Shown: in pieces, positions 47,382-57,900 of the stretch
How positions within the stretch are numbered: position 1 is the stretch's first letter
Layout of the letters: each line of letters opens with the position of its first letter
NCBI RefSeq assembly: GCF_028069655.1
Contig: NZ_JAMCOS010000001.1
Coordinates: 216,001 to 280,000, forward strand
Origin: Acidovorax sp. NCPPB 4044
Lineage (GTDB): Bacteria; Pseudomonadota; Gammaproteobacteria; Burkholderiales; Burkholderiaceae_C
Direction: 5' to 3'
Length of the DNA: 64,000 bases
Made by a program: the position numbers and the translations under genes
Notes under the pieces: model-generated
Databases searched by the model: none
What the model was told of the DNA's origin: nothing
The model's input: only the letters and a program-made list of their open reading frames with translations

Positions 47382-48551
47382 TCAGCCGACGGTCTGGGTC
47401 GACTGGCGAACGGTGCCGGCACCGTGGACGTTGGCAGGGTTGCCGGCCATCACGCTCACGGGCGTCTTGCCGCCATCCACATCGGTGTTGGCGATGCTCA
47501 GGGTGGAGTTCCTGTCGTCGAAGCGGAACAGGTGCGACTTCAGGTCCTGGATGGTCGAATCGGCGATGTCCACCTTGGCCGTGATCGGATAGCCGCCGCG
47601 CGTGACGGCCAATTGGCCGATGTTGTCGGCGTAGATGCCCTGCAGCTTCAGGTTGACGTCGCCGTTGATCTGGATCGCCTTGTCGTGGCTGTTCTGGAAC
47701 GAGGAGTTGGTGATCTCCACGTTCGCCGGGCCCGGCGGGATCGTGCCCGTGTAGCCGGCGCGCTGGGCGTCCACGGTGCGGTTCTCCTTGCCGTCCACGG
47801 TGACGAAGTCGTCGCCCGTCTGCAGGCCATGCACGTTGTCCAGCTTGGCATCGCCCAGCAGGTGGATGCCGTCCCCGCCCTTGAACTGGAGGTTCTTCAC
47901 CGAGGCCCCGGGCTCGAGGATGAAGATCGGCAGGCGGGTTTCTGCCGTGCCGCCGCCATCCAGTCCCGATCCGGCATTGAAGAGCTTGCCTTGGCCGTCG
48001 AAGGTCTCGCCGGCCTTGACCACGATGGGCTTGTTCACTTCCTCGACGCCGGTGGGTGCGCCGACCTGCATGTTGGCCGGGGGCTTGGACGCTCCCTTGC
48101 TGGTGGAGGTGCCCGAGGGAGCCGTCGTCTCCGGCGTGCCCGCCGTATTGCCGGTGGATGCCGGCGCGCTGGCGGGCGCTGGTGCCGGTGCCGGTGCCGC
48201 TGCAGGCGCCGGTGAAGGTGAAGGTGAAGGTGAAGGTGACGGGCTGCGTGGCTCGCCCGCCGTGGTCGGCGAGGGCGCAGGCGATGGGCTCGGACTCCGC
48301 GGCGCAGTGGAGGAGGGGGAGGGCGGGGACGACGGCGTGCCCTGGTCGCCCGCGTTCTTTCCGTTCTGCTGCTGCGGCATCAGGTCCTTGAGCAGTTTCT
48401 CCAGGAAACCGCGCAGCAGGGTTTCAAAGCTTTGATGCTGCGCCTGCGTGTCGAACTTGGAGGACTTCGACGGCGCGGAATCCGAGAGCCTGGCGTGCTG
48501 CTGCGCGGCCCAGGTGGTCAGGGTGGACAGGAGGTTGGTAATTGGAGTCAT
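47382..48551 (-). CDS. HrpW-like harpin with pectate-lyase (PL3-type) domain, candidate type III secreted protein
   Basis: A 389-residue protein with no Sec signal and no cysteine. The N-terminal 65 residues are Ser/Thr/Gln/Leu-rich (NLLSTLTTWAAQQHARLSDS). A long disordered linker about 70-160 follows, made of Ser-Pro and Ala-Pro repeats. The C-terminal 210 residues form a beta-helix of pectate-lyase family 3 type: VVKAGETFDGQGKLFNAG, IFILEPGASVKNLQFKGGDG, DGIHLLGDAKLDNVHGLQTG, HDKAIQINGDVNLKLQGIYA. This harpin-plus-lyase layout is that of HrpW/PopW, which are sent through the type III system to the plant apoplast. A PIP-box promoter precedes it. Enzymatic activity is doubtful, because HrpW proteins often bind rather than cut pectate. 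Confidence 0.85.
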   Translation of the reverse strand: MTPITNLLSTLTTWAAQQHARLSDSAPSKSSKFDTQAQHQSFETLLRGFLEKLLKDLMPQQQNGKNAGDQGTPSSPPSPSSTAPRSPSPSPAPSPTTAGEPRSPSPSPSPSPSPAPAAAPAPAPAPASAPASTGNTAGTPETTAPSGTSTSKGASKPPANMQVGAPTGVEEVNKPIVVKAGETFDGQGKLFNAGSGLDGGGTAETRLPIFILEPGASVKNLQFKGGDGIHLLGDAKLDNVHGLQTGDDFVTVDGKENRTVDAQRAGYTGTIPPGPANVEITNSSFQNSHDKAIQINGDVNLKLQGIYADNIGQLAVTRGGYPITAKVDIADSTIQDLKSHLFRFDDRNSTLSIANTDVDGGKTPVSVMAGNPANVHGAGTVRQSTQTVG

Positions 48552-48621
48552 GGGTGCTCGCGAAAGGGGCGGCCCCGAAGGTCGCCATGGATCGCCATGC
48601 CCGATGCATGGCGTCGCGATC

Positions 48622-48682
48622 ACTATGCGCCGCCGGCTTTCCGCCCCTGCAGTGCGCGCGAAGCCGCCGCCAGCCGCCCGAA
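48622..48682 (-). promoter_or_regulatory. PIP-box promoter (HrpX/HrpB-type) of the harpin gene
   Basis: On the minus strand TTCGG (48682-48678), 15 bases, TTCGC (48662-48658), 30 bases, CATAGT (48627-48622). This satisfies the full PIP rule TTCGB-N15-TTCGB-N30-32-YANNNT used by AraC-type Hrp regulators of Ralstonia, Xanthomonas and Acidovorax. It lies wholly in the gap after hemL, about 70 bases before the ATG. Confidence 0.82.
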
Positions 48683-48697
48683 GCGCCCGAAGCGCTC

Positions 48698-49994
<1,297 letters not shown>

Positions 49995-50011
<17 letters not shown>

Positions 50012-50957
50012 GGGGTGGCATCACGAAGCCGTCGGTGGCTGTGGGGTCGACCGGCGGTTCATCGTCGGAATCTTCGTCGTCGTCATCGTCGGGCTGGGCC
50101 CAGAACATGCGGTCCGGCAGGAACTGGCCCATGCCGGGCCGGAAACCGGCGTCCAGGCAGTGATCGAGGTAGGTGAGCGCTTCGCTCGCCGCCTCGCCCA
50201 GATCGTTGCCGCTGGCCACGAGGGCCGTCAGGGCGGCCGACAGCGTGTCGCCCGCGCCGGCAAAGGTTGCATCGAACAGTTCGAAGCGCGTCGTGCCCAG
50301 CACGCTCTGGGCGGAGGTGAGCACGTTCTCGACATGCTGGTCCGGCGCAGGGATGCCGGTGACGAGCAGGTAGGGCACGCCGAGTTCGGATGCCGTCATG
50401 GCCAGATCGCGTGCCGACGGCTTGCGGTCGCTGGACCAGTCCGGCAGCAGCCAGCGGCAGAGGGTGCTGTAGTTGCCCACCAGCACCGAGGTCAGCGGCA
50501 GCAGCAGCTCCTGGAAGGCATCGAGGTACTGGTCGATGAGGTCGTCCTGCCACCACGAGAGGTCGGGCATGTACGCGATCACCGGCACGTCGTCGTAATC
50601 GGAGGCGATCGAGGCGATCGCGGCCAGGTTTTCGGGGCTCCCGACGAAGCCGACCTTGATGGCTTGGACGGTCAGATCCTCTAGCACGGTTCGTGCCTGT
50701 TCGGCAACCGCTTCGTCGTCCAGCGGGTAATGATCGAACACCTGGGCGGTGTCACGTACGTACGCGCCAGTCACGATCGCCACCGCGTGGCCGCCCACCG
50801 AGGCAATGGTGGCGATGTCGCCGGTGAGGCCTCCGGCCCCGCTGGGATCGCTGGCGTTGAAGGCCATGACGCAGATGGGCGAGGTGTCGGCTTCGGCGTC
50901 GGCATTGGAGCCGGTCTGCGAGGGGGGAGGGGATTTGGGGGATGGATCTGTGGTCAT
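49995..50957 (-). CDS. ThiD-like kinase (hydroxymethylpyrimidine / phosphomethylpyrimidine kinase family)
   Basis: Ribokinase-fold protein of 320 residues, placed with ThiD by the N-terminal pattern [21 protein letters not shown]. It departs from E. coli ThiD in the anion-hole motif: here [12 protein letters not shown], where ThiD has GTGCTLSAAL; Asp replaces Cys, as in pyridoxal kinases and most ribokinases. The body is also divergent ([18 protein letters not shown]) and the C-terminus carries an acidic Asp/Glu run. It may be a thiamine-salvage enzyme or a kinase for another substrate. Start ATG 50957; a longer frame begins at 50996. Confidence 0.75.
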
Positions 50958-50979
50958 TGCGCCGCACCAGCGTAACGGG

Positions 50980-50995
50980 TGGCACGGAAGCTGCA
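50980..50995 (+). promoter_or_regulatory. Candidate sigma-54 promoter upstream of rubredoxin-pilG
   Basis: TGGCACG-GAAG-CTGCA fits the -24/-12 consensus with one change in the -12 half. The predicted start near 51006 leaves 46 bases to the rubredoxin GTG. A sigma-70-like TACAAT also occurs at 51015-51020, so the real promoter is open. Confidence 0.45.
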
Positions 50996-51051
50996 TCCCG
51001 CGGTGATGTCTAGATACAATCGTTGCATTCTATGTGAAGGCCCCTTAAGCT

Positions 51052-51225
51052 GTGACGGACCCAAAAACCTGGATGTGCCTTATTTGCGGCTGGATATATG
51101 ACGAAGCCGCAGGTTCTCCCGAGCACGGTATAGCGCCCCAGACCCGCTGGGAAGATGTGCCCATGAATTGGACGTGTCCTGAATGCGGAGCGCGCAAGGA
51201 AGACTTCGAAATGGTCCAGATCTGA
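51052..51225 (+). CDS. Rubredoxin
   Basis: A 57-residue electron carrier with one iron bound by four cysteines. Both knuckles are present: CLICGWIYDEA near the N-terminus and CPECGARKEDF near the C-terminus, with the usual aromatic residues between (TRWEDVPMNW). It starts with GTG 51052 (VTDPKTWMC). It sits 39 bases before pilG on the same strand, an arrangement common in Burkholderiales, but the link between rubredoxin and twitching motility is not explained. Confidence 0.93.
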   Translation: MTDPKTWMCLICGWIYDEAAGSPEHGIAPQTRWEDVPMNWTCPECGARKEDFEMVQI

Positions 51226-51264
51226 GCGCGCCTCCTGAAGCGTCGTTTTTTACCATCAACAGCG

Positions 51265-51675
51265 GTGACGAAATTGACCAACACAAATGGCGCGACCTTC
51301 AAGGTGCTCGTCGTGGACGACAGCAACACCATTCGGCGCAGCGCGGAGATCTTTCTGAAGCAGGGTGGCCATGAGGTCCTGCTGGCAGACGATGGTTTCG
51401 ATGCCCTGGCGAAGGTCAACGATTATCAGCCCCAGCTGATTTTCTGCGACATCCTGATGCCGAAACTCGATGGCTACCAAACCTGCGCCATCATCAAGCG
51501 CAATGCACGTTTCGCAGATACGCCCGTTGTCATGCTTTCTTCGAAAGACGGCGTATTCGACAAGGCACGTGGGCGCATGGTGGGGTGCCAGGAATATCTC
51601 ACCAAACCATTTACCAAAGACCAGCTGCTGAAAGCCGTTCAGCAGTTTGGTAATGCCCAACAAGGAGCAATGTAA
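51265..51675 (+). CDS. pilG: Twitching motility response regulator PilG
   Basis: Single receiver domain, 136 residues: VLVVDDSNTIRRSAEIFLKQ, phospho-acceptor in IFCDILMPKLDGYQ, Thr/Ser in VMLSSKDGVFD, Lys in YLTKPFTKDQLL. PilG is one of the two CheY-like outputs of the Pil-Chp chemosensory system and promotes pilus extension. The start is GTG 51265. The last base of its stop is the first of pilH ATG. Confidence 0.92.
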   Translation: MTKLTNTNGATFKVLVVDDSNTIRRSAEIFLKQGGHEVLLADDGFDALAKVNDYQPQLIFCDILMPKLDGYQTCAIIKRNARFADTPVVMLSSKDGVFDKARGRMVGCQEYLTKPFTKDQLLKAVQQFGNAQQGAM

Positions 51676-52040
51676 TGCCCATCCAGAAAGTTCTGGTCGT
51701 TGACGACTCGAAGACCGAGTTGATGTTCTTGACCGACTTGTTGCAGAAGAAAGGCATGCAGGTCCGTACCGCGGAAAATGCCGACGAGGCTTTCCGCCGC
51801 CTAGCCGAAGAAAAGCCCGACCTCATCCTGATGGACGTGGTCATGCCGGGCCAGAACGGCTTCCAGTTGACGCGCGCGATCAGCCGCGATCCGCAATATG
51901 CCGACGTGCCGATCATCATGTGCACGAGCAAGAACCAGGAAACGGACCGGGTGTGGGGCATGCGGCAGGGTGCGCGCGGTTACATCACCAAGCCGGTGGA
52001 TCCCGCCGAGCTGCAGGCCAAGATCGACGCCCTGAACTGA
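51675..52040 (+). CDS. pilH: Twitching motility response regulator PilH
   Basis: CheY-like receiver of 121 residues: VLVVDDSKTELMFLTDLLQK, acceptor Asp in LILMDVVMPGQNGFQ, CTSKNQETDR, ITKPVDPAELQAKI. PilH opposes PilG and is linked to pilus retraction. It overlaps the pilG stop by one base, so the two are coupled. Confidence 0.92.
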   Translation: MPIQKVLVVDDSKTELMFLTDLLQKKGMQVRTAENADEAFRRLAEEKPDLILMDVVMPGQNGFQLTRAISRDPQYADVPIIMCTSKNQETDRVWGMRQGARGYITKPVDPAELQAKIDALN

Positions 52041-52055
52041 TCCGACCGTCCGCCC

Positions 52056-52583
52056 ATGGCCAATCGTGAAGCGCTCCGAGAGCTCCAGGCCCGGCTGGCC
52101 GCCCGTCTGCAGGCAGCGCGGGTCGAGGGTTCGTCCGTGTCCTCCTGGCTGGCCGTGGAATCGGCCGGCCGCCGTTTCCTGCTGCCCCTCGGGCAGTCGG
52201 GAGAGATCTTTCCCTGGACGGGTGTCCAGGCCGTCCCCTATACCCAAGGCTGGTTCCTGGGAGTCGCCAACCTGCGTGGTTCGCTGATCGGCGTCGTCGA
52301 TCTCGCGGGCCTGCTGGGGTTCTCCTCTGCCCGCTCGGAGCAGGCGCTCAGCGAATCCAGTCTGCTCGCCCTCAATGCCGCCCTCGACGTGAATGCGGCG
52401 CTGCTGGTCGATCGGCTTGCCGGGCTGCGCGGAACCGATGCCTTCGTGGATTCCGCGCCCCCCGCGGCCGACGCTCCGCCGTACTTCGGCACCACCTACC
52501 TGGACGCCGAAGGCGCTCCCTGGCAGGAACTCAACCTGCAGGCGCTCTCCCAGCACCCCGCATTCCTCAGCATCAGCGCTTGA
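52056..52583 (+). CDS. pilI: CheW-like adaptor PilI
   Basis: CheW-domain protein of 175 residues (FLLPLGQSGEIFPW, GWFLGVANLRGSLIGVVDLAGLLG) that couples the receptor PilJ to the kinase ChpA. It lies 15 bases after pilH and 28 before pilJ. Confidence 0.92.
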   Translation: MANREALRELQARLAARLQAARVEGSSVSSWLAVESAGRRFLLPLGQSGEIFPWTGVQAVPYTQGWFLGVANLRGSLIGVVDLAGLLGFSSARSEQALSESSLLALNAALDVNAALLVDRLAGLRGTDAFVDSAPPAADAPPYFGTTYLDAEGAPWQELNLQALSQHPAFLSISA

Positions 52584-52611
52584 GCATTTCTTCTCTGAAG
52601 GCCGAACCATC

Positions 52612-54870
52612 ATGTCCGTCGTGAACCCGTTTGCAAAACTCTTCAACCGCAAGCCTGCGGGGGACGCCGCTGTCGCGATTGCGGAGGGCGACGCCGGCCA
52701 GGATCCCCTGGGGGCTGCGTCCTACCAGTCGGACGGCATGCACAGCGTGCAAGGGGACCCGTCGGCCGTTTCCCAGTTTCCAGACGGCGAACTGGCGGAC
52801 GAAGACCTGATCTCGCTGCCCCTTCTGGGCCGCGCGACGGCTGCCCAGCACCAGCGGCGCCTGCTGACGCTGCTGGCCGTGGGCGTGGTGGTTCTGGCGT
52901 TGATTGCCGGCTGGGTGCTGCAGCAGGCGGACCGCTCCGCGCAGCAGCTGGCGGCGACCGGGCAGGCGCTCATGCAGTCGCAGCGGCTGGCCAAGTCGGT
53001 GTCCCAGGCGCTGGTCGGCAGCCCGCAGGCCTTCCCCGACGTGGTGGACAGCTCGGGCGTGCTGGCGCGCAACGTGCGCGCTCTTTCCTCTGGCGACGAT
53101 GAGTTGCGGGTGCAGGGCCTGGGCGAACCGTTCAAGCCCGAACTCGAATCCATCACGCCGCTCATGGAGCGTGCCGAGCGCAACGCCGGTGTGGTGATGG
53201 GTCAGCAGAAGATCCTGACCCAGGTGGGCGACGCCCTGCGCACCATCAACCGCCAGTCGTCGGACCTGCTCGAAATCGCCGAGACGATTTCTTCGCTGAA
53301 GCTGCAGCAGAACGCACCTTCGTCGGAAATCTCCGCCGCGGGCCAGCTCGTGATGCTGACCCAGCGGATCGGCAAGTCCGCCAACGAATTCCAGACCACC
53401 GAAGGCGTGAGCCCCGAGGCCGTGTTCCTGCTGGGCAAGGATCTGAACTCCTTCCGTGAAATCGCCCAGGGCATGCTCGACGGCAGCGCCGACCTGCGCC
53501 TGGCCGCCACGCGCGATGCCCAGACCCGCGAACAGCTCGAGAGCCTCATCAAGGTGTACGACCAGACGCGCACGCAAGCGGGCGCCATCCTGGGCAACCT
53601 GCAGGGCCTGGTTTCGGCGCGCGAGGCGCAATCGGCCATCATTGCCGACAGCGAACCCCTGCGTCGCCAGCTCGAAGCCCTGCAGACCAAGCTGTCGGAA
53701 CAGACCGGCCTCGGCGCCGGCCAGGTGGCGGCCCTCGTGGCTGCGGGCCTGTTCGTGCTGCTGTGCGGCGTGGGCATCTCCCGTGTGCAACTGATGGACA
53801 GCCGGGCCCGCCAGGCCGCCGCCGAAATGCAGCAGCGCGATGCACGTCGCCAGGAACAGGAAGCCAAGCGCGTGAACGACGCCAACCAAGCGGCCATTTT
53901 GCGGCTCATGAACGAACTGCAGTCGGTCGCCGAGGGTGACCTGACCCAGGAAGCCACCGTGACCGAAGACATCACGGGCGCCATCGCCGACTCGGTGAAC
54001 TACACGGTGGAAGAGTTGCGCCAGCTGGTGGGCAGCGTGCAGAACACGGCCACCCGCGTGGCGCAGACCACGGCACAGGTGGACAGCACGTCCACCGAAC
54101 TGCTGGCCGCGTCCACGGAGCAGCTGCGCGAGATCCGCGAAACCGGTCGTTCGGTGCTCGACATGGCCACGCGAATCAACGAAGTGTCCGCCCAGGCGCA
54201 GGAATCCGCTTCGGTGGCGCGCCAGTCGCTGCAGGCGGCCGACTCGGGCCTGCAGGCCGTGCAGAACGCCATCGGGGGCATGAACTCCATCCGCGACCAG
54301 ATCCAGGACACCTCCAAGCGCATCAAGCGGCTGGGTGAATCGTCCCAGGAGATCGGTGAAATCACGGAACTGATTTCCGACATTACCGAGCAGACGAACG
54401 TGCTGGCCCTGAATGCCGCCATCCAGGCCGCTTCGGCCGGCGAAGCGGGCCGCGGGTTCTCCGTGGTGGCTGAAGAAGTGCAGCGCCTCGCCGAGCGTTC
54501 CGCCGATGCTACGCGCCAGATCTCGGCACTCGTGAAGGCCATTCAGACCGACACACAGGATGCCGTGGCCGCCATGGAGCGTTCCACGCAGGGTGTGGTC
54601 GAGGGGGCACGGCTTTCCGACTCCGCAGGTACCGCGCTGACCGAGATCGACCGCGTGTCGCGCCGCCTGGCCGAACTGATCGAGCAGATCTCGTCGTCCG
54701 CTTCGCGCGAAGCCGAGCTGGCCAACGAAGTGGCGGACAACATCCAGCACATCTTCGCGGTGACCGAGCAGACCGGCGAAGGCACGCGCACCACCGCCCA
54801 GCAGGTGCGCGAGCTGTCGCACATGGCCGAAGAACTCCGCCAATCGGTGGCGCGTTTCAAGATTGCCTGA
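52612..54870 (+). CDS. pilJ: Twitching motility methyl-accepting receptor PilJ
   Basis: Membrane chemoreceptor of 752 residues. A cytoplasmic N-terminus of about 80 residues precedes TM1 (LLTLLAVGVVVLALIAGWVL). A helical periplasmic region about 105-375 follows, with two PilJ-type modules (SQRLAKSVSQAL; LTQRIGKSANEF), then TM2 near 378-395. The long signalling coil has the hairpin tip ITEQTNVLALNAAIQAASAG and EAGRGFSVVAEEVQRLAERS. It feeds surface or pilus signals to ChpA. Confidence 0.93.
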   Translation: MSVVNPFAKLFNRKPAGDAAVAIAEGDAGQDPLGAASYQSDGMHSVQGDPSAVSQFPDGELADEDLISLPLLGRATAAQHQRRLLTLLAVGVVVLALIAGWVLQQADRSAQQLAATGQALMQSQRLAKSVSQALVGSPQAFPDVVDSSGVLARNVRALSSGDDELRVQGLGEPFKPELESITPLMERAERNAGVVMGQQKILTQVGDALRTINRQSSDLLEIAETISSLKLQQNAPSSEISAAGQLVMLTQRIGKSANEFQTTEGVSPEAVFLLGKDLNSFREIAQGMLDGSADLRLAATRDAQTREQLESLIKVYDQTRTQAGAILGNLQGLVSAREAQSAIIADSEPLRRQLEALQTKLSEQTGLGAGQVAALVAAGLFVLLCGVGISRVQLMDSRARQAAAEMQQRDARRQEQEAKRVNDANQAAILRLMNELQSVAEGDLTQEATVTEDITGAIADSVNYTVEELRQLVGSVQNTATRVAQTTAQVDSTSTELLAASTEQLREIRETGRSVLDMATRINEVSAQAQESASVARQSLQAADSGLQAVQNAIGGMNSIRDQIQDTSKRIKRLGESSQEIGEITELISDITEQTNVLALNAAIQAASAGEAGRGFSVVAEEVQRLAERSADATRQISALVKAIQTDTQDAVAAMERSTQGVVEGARLSDSAGTALTEIDRVSRRLAELIEQISSSASREAELANEVADNIQHIFAVTEQTGEGTRTTAQQVRELSHMAEELRQSVARFKIA

Positions 54871-54930
54871 CGCTCCCGCCAGCAGCTAGCTAGCATCAAC
54901 GAAACGGCTCGCGGAGCCGGGGACGAATTC

Positions 54931-57900
54931 ATGTCACCTATTGACGCCGCAAACGCACCGGCTGCGGATTGGAGCCAGGGAGAGCAGGACCTGGGGCCCC
55001 TGGCCTGGGTGCTCGACGAGCTGCGCAAGTCGCTTGACGGTGCCGTCAAGGCCATGCGCCGCTTCGTGCGCGATGCCGAAATGGCCCGCGAATCCGACCT
55101 CGCATCGCTTGATGCCGGTGCCCTGCGCATCGCGCGGCAGCAATTGCACCAGGCCAGCGGCGCGCTCGAGATGGTGGGCATGGGCCCGCCGGCGCTCGTG
55201 CTGCGCTCCATGGAGGCCGCCGTCCAGAAGTTCGTCCAGCGCCCGGAACTGTGCAGCGACGATGCGGCGGCGGTGATCGAGCGCGCCAGCTTTGCGCTGG
55301 TGGAGTACCTCGAAAGCGTGCTGGCGGGCAAGCCCGTATCGCCCGTGGCGCTTTTCCCGCAGTACCGCGACGCCCAGGCACTCACCGGCGCCGAACGCGT
55401 GCACCCGGCGGACCTGTGGCCCGTGGAGCGCCGCTTCCGCGAACCCGATGTCGTCATCGATGCCGCCCCGCTGGCCTATGGCGCCGAGGCCCGCAGCCGG
55501 CTCGATGCCGCGGTGCTGCGCATCGTGAAGGCGGGAGACGTTGCCGCAGCACGCGAAATGCAAGGCATCTGCCTGGGGTTCGCTGCCGCGCAGACCGATC
55601 GCCAGGCGCGTGCGTTCTGGAAGATCTGCACCGGCTTCTTCGAAGCGCTGGCGCAGGAGCGCCTGGTGCCCGACATCTATGTGAAGCGTGTGGCATCGCG
55701 CGTGCTCATGCAGTACGCCACGCTGGCCAAGGGCGATCCCACCATCGGCGACCGGCTGGTGCAGGACCTGCTGTTCTTCTGCGCGCAGGCCCGGCCCGGG
55801 GCCGCTGCCGCGGAGGCAGGCGACCGTTCCGTGCTGCAGGCCGTGCGCCAGGCTTTCGGGCTGGAACGTTTCAAGCCCGTCGATTACTCCATGCCGCGCT
55901 TCGGTCTGTACGACCCGGCGCTGCTCGCACAGGCACGCAAGCGGATTGCCGCGGCCACGGAAACCTGGTCGGCGTTGGCCGGTGGAGACCGCAACAAGCT
56001 CAAGCCGGCCGCAGACCAGTTCAGCCTCGTCTGCGATTCGCTGGGCAAGCTGCAGCCGGGCAGCGAGCCGCTGGCGCAGGCCCTGACCCGCGCCGTGGAA
56101 GCCACGACCCGTTCCGGTGAACCGCCATCGCCCGCGCTGGCCATGGAAGTCGCCACGGCGGTGCTGTACCTGCAGGCATCCTTCGAAGAGCTGGAGTCCG
56201 CACAGGACCACATGGCCGTGCGTGCCACGCGCCTGGCCGAGCGGCTGGACAGCGTGACCGCAGGCAGCGACTCCGCGCCGCTCGAGCCCTGGATGGAAGA
56301 GCTCTACCGCCGCGTGAGCGACCACCAGACGATGGGCAGCGTCGTGGACGAACTGCGCTCCACGCTCGGCGAAGCCGAAAAATCGCTCGACCAGTTTTTT
56401 CGCAATCCGGGCGATCTGGCGGCGCTGTCGGCCGTGCCGAGCCGGCTGGCGCAGATGCGCGGTGTGCTCTCCGTGCTCGGGCTGGACCAGGCCTCGCTGG
56501 CCGTCGTGCGCATGCGCGATACCGTCGAGCGGCTCCTGCTGGGCGAAGTGCCCGAGGAAGAGCGCCAGGCGGTCTTCGAGAAGCTGGGTGCCAATCTCGG
56601 CGCCCTGGGCTTCCTGATCGACATGCTGAGCTACCAGCGCACCATGGCGCGCAAGCTGTTCGTCTACGACGAGGAAACGGGCGAGCTGCGCATCCTGATG
56701 GGCCGCACCCGCACCCGGGCGGGCGATCTGCCCGAAGAACAGGGGAGCCATATCGACGCCCGGGGTCCGGTGCCGGCCCCTCTGTTGCTGCCGGAGGAGC
56801 CGGAGCCCGCGGCTGCCGCCGAACCGCATGCCGCCGATGCAGCGCCAGCGCTAGCGCCAGCCCCGGACGATATCGCTGCCGCGCCCGTACCAGCGGCAGT
56901 ACCCACGGCATCGGCGCCTGCGCCCGTGATCGACGAGGATGCCGACGACGAGAGCGAGCTGCTGGATATCTTCCTGGAAGAGGCCCGCGAGGTTGTCGTG
57001 AACGGCCTGGCCGCCGTCGAGGCCTTGCGCGCTGCTCCGGGCGATCTGAGCGAACAAACGACCTTGCGGCGTGCCTTCCACACCCTGAAGGGCAGCTCCC
57101 GGATGGTGGGGCTGGATGCCTTTGGTGAGGCTGCCTGGGCCATGGAGCAGGTACTCAATGCCTGGCTGGCCGAGCAAAAGCCCATCCACCGGCCGATGCT
57201 GCAACTGGCGGACGAAGCGCTGCAAGCCTTCGGCCGCTGGGCGGACGACATCGCCGCAGGGCAGGCAGAGGGCTGGGAGCCCCGCCGCTTCGCCGAATCC
57301 GCACAAGCCATGCGCGAGCGGGAGGAATACCTGCCGCTGGGTGGCGCCGCGGTGGCTGCTGCGTCCGCAGTGGCAGCCGAAGCCGCTCCGGCAGCAGCAG
57401 TAGAGGCTCCCGCAGACGAAGCGGTGGTCGACGACGCAGGCCTGCAAGCGCTCGAACCCACCGATGCGGCGCCGTCGGAAGAAGACCGCGTGGAGCCCGC
57501 CGGCCTGGAGACTGTCGCAGACGCAAACGCTCCGCAGGCCTTCCTGCCGGACACGGAATTCCTGCCGATCCCCTCGGTCGAGGCGACCCCTTCCGCCGGC
57601 GCGCCCGGTGTGGATGCCGAGCCGCTCGCCCTGGATCTGGACCTGGGCTTCGATGCATTGCCGGCAGACGGCGCCCACCCGGACTTTGCAGACACGCAGC
57701 CTCCGGAAGCCGACCCGACCCTGGCGCCTGCGTTGGAGGCGCCTACCGCCGTGCCTGCTGCGGAGATCGCCGAAGACATCGACTTCTCGGTGTTCTCCGA
57801 AGCGCTGGCCGATGCCGATGCGCGCGAGCCGGATGCGGCAGCCGCACCGGCTGACGCGTCTCCCGCACAGGACGCGTCGTTCCCCGACCTGCTGCTCGAC

